From Candidatus Thiomargarita nelsonii (GTDB lineage Bacteria > Pseudomonadota > Gammaproteobacteria > Beggiatoales > Beggiatoaceae), in NCBI GenBank assembly GCA_000785145.2, contig JSZA02000012.1, positions 1 through 64,000 on the forward strand: DNA of 64,000 nt. The letters run 5' to 3'. Shown here piece by piece: positions 63,821 through 64,000 of the stretch; position 1 is the stretch's first letter, and each line of letters opens with the position of its first letter. The notes beneath the pieces were generated by a model, which worked only from the letters and a program-made list of their open reading frames with translations, was not told the DNA's origin and did not search any database. The position numbers were made by a program, and so were the translations under genes.

Positions 63821-64000
63821 ATGCAGTTGACTATTGAATTGCCTGATAGACTGGGTTATAGATTAAAATCCCTTCCTAATTTTAATGATTTTATCACTAA
63901 GGTATTGGCTCAATCTATCGCTCCGCCTGTGCAAGAAAAAGACATACAGAGTGATATTTTATCAAAAGCCGAACAAGAGGAATATGAATGGCTGAAAGTG
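63821..64000 (+). CDS. Hypothetical protein, N-terminal part (runs off the window)
   Basis: 60 codons from ATG 63821 with AAAAAGGAA upstream; an ATG at 63816 in another frame is closed at once. The visible part reads MQLTIELPDRLGYRLKSLPN, then FNDFITKVLAQSIAP, and a charged end. A beta strand followed by a helix suggests a small antitoxin-like protein, but the family was not recognised and the C-terminus is outside the window. Confidence 0.55.
   Translation, partial: MQLTIELPDRLGYRLKSLPNFNDFITKVLAQSIAPPVQEKDIQSDILSKAEQEEYEWLKV

Overview
The window is an AT-rich chromosomal segment of a gammaproteobacterium, most likely a large sulfur bacterium of the Beggiatoa/Thiomargarita/Thioploca group (Thiotrichales). 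Three things point there. The housekeeping order mreBCD-mrdA-rodA-mltB-rlpA-dacA-dat-ybeD is typically gammaproteobacterial. A tandem run of the heptamer TAACTGA sits directly before the dacA start, and I recall such runs as a hallmark of marine Beggiatoaceae. The intergenic DNA is full of short palindromic repeats and gene fragments. The assignment is inferred from these features and not from a database search.

Layout. (1) 1-1275: palindromic repeats and the wreck of an AbiE-like antitoxin/toxin pair. (2) 1.9-29.5 kb: a large exopolysaccharide locus with Wza exporter, Wzb phosphatase, Wzc tyrosine autokinase, Wzy-like polymerase, Wzx-like flippase, three glycosyltransferases, two radical SAM/SPASM proteins, a YdjC/ChbG deacetylase, a secreted GH-A-type glycoside hydrolase, two FG-GAP repeat proteins and eight sulfotransferases of several subfamilies. 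Together they suggest a Wzy-type, heavily sulfated surface polysaccharide or sheath. No priming glycosyltransferase is visible. (3) 29.6-33.7 kb: a small secreted Cys-pair protein followed by a gene graveyard (AbiE chimera, Uma2 remnant, truncated genes, a 486-bp element with inverted ends, and a duplicated end of the M16 peptidase gene). (4) 34-41 kb: a Ser/Thr kinase fused through one membrane segment to a c-type cytochrome domain, an M16C peptidase, a hypothetical protein with an in-frame 5' stop, and an RRM protein. (5) 41.6-43.7 kb: a three-gene cassette of ParA-like ATPase, a protein with ribbon-helix-helix-like segments joined to a catalytically dead Mrr-like nuclease fold, and an apparently active Mrr-like nuclease. 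(6) 43.8-63.5 kb: core genes pgsA-uvrC, sbcB, amgK-murU, rpoH, the elongasome/peptidoglycan cluster and gatCAB.

The candidates for something undescribed are the kinase-cytochrome fusion, which looks like a sensor linking periplasmic redox state to cytoplasmic phosphorylation, and the ParA/pseudo-nuclease/nuclease cassette. The sulfotransferase-rich locus is unusual for its number and diversity of sulfotransferases. Two secreted FG-GAP segments are separated by a single in-frame amber codon. No rRNA, tRNA, CRISPR array, prophage or transposase gene was recognised.
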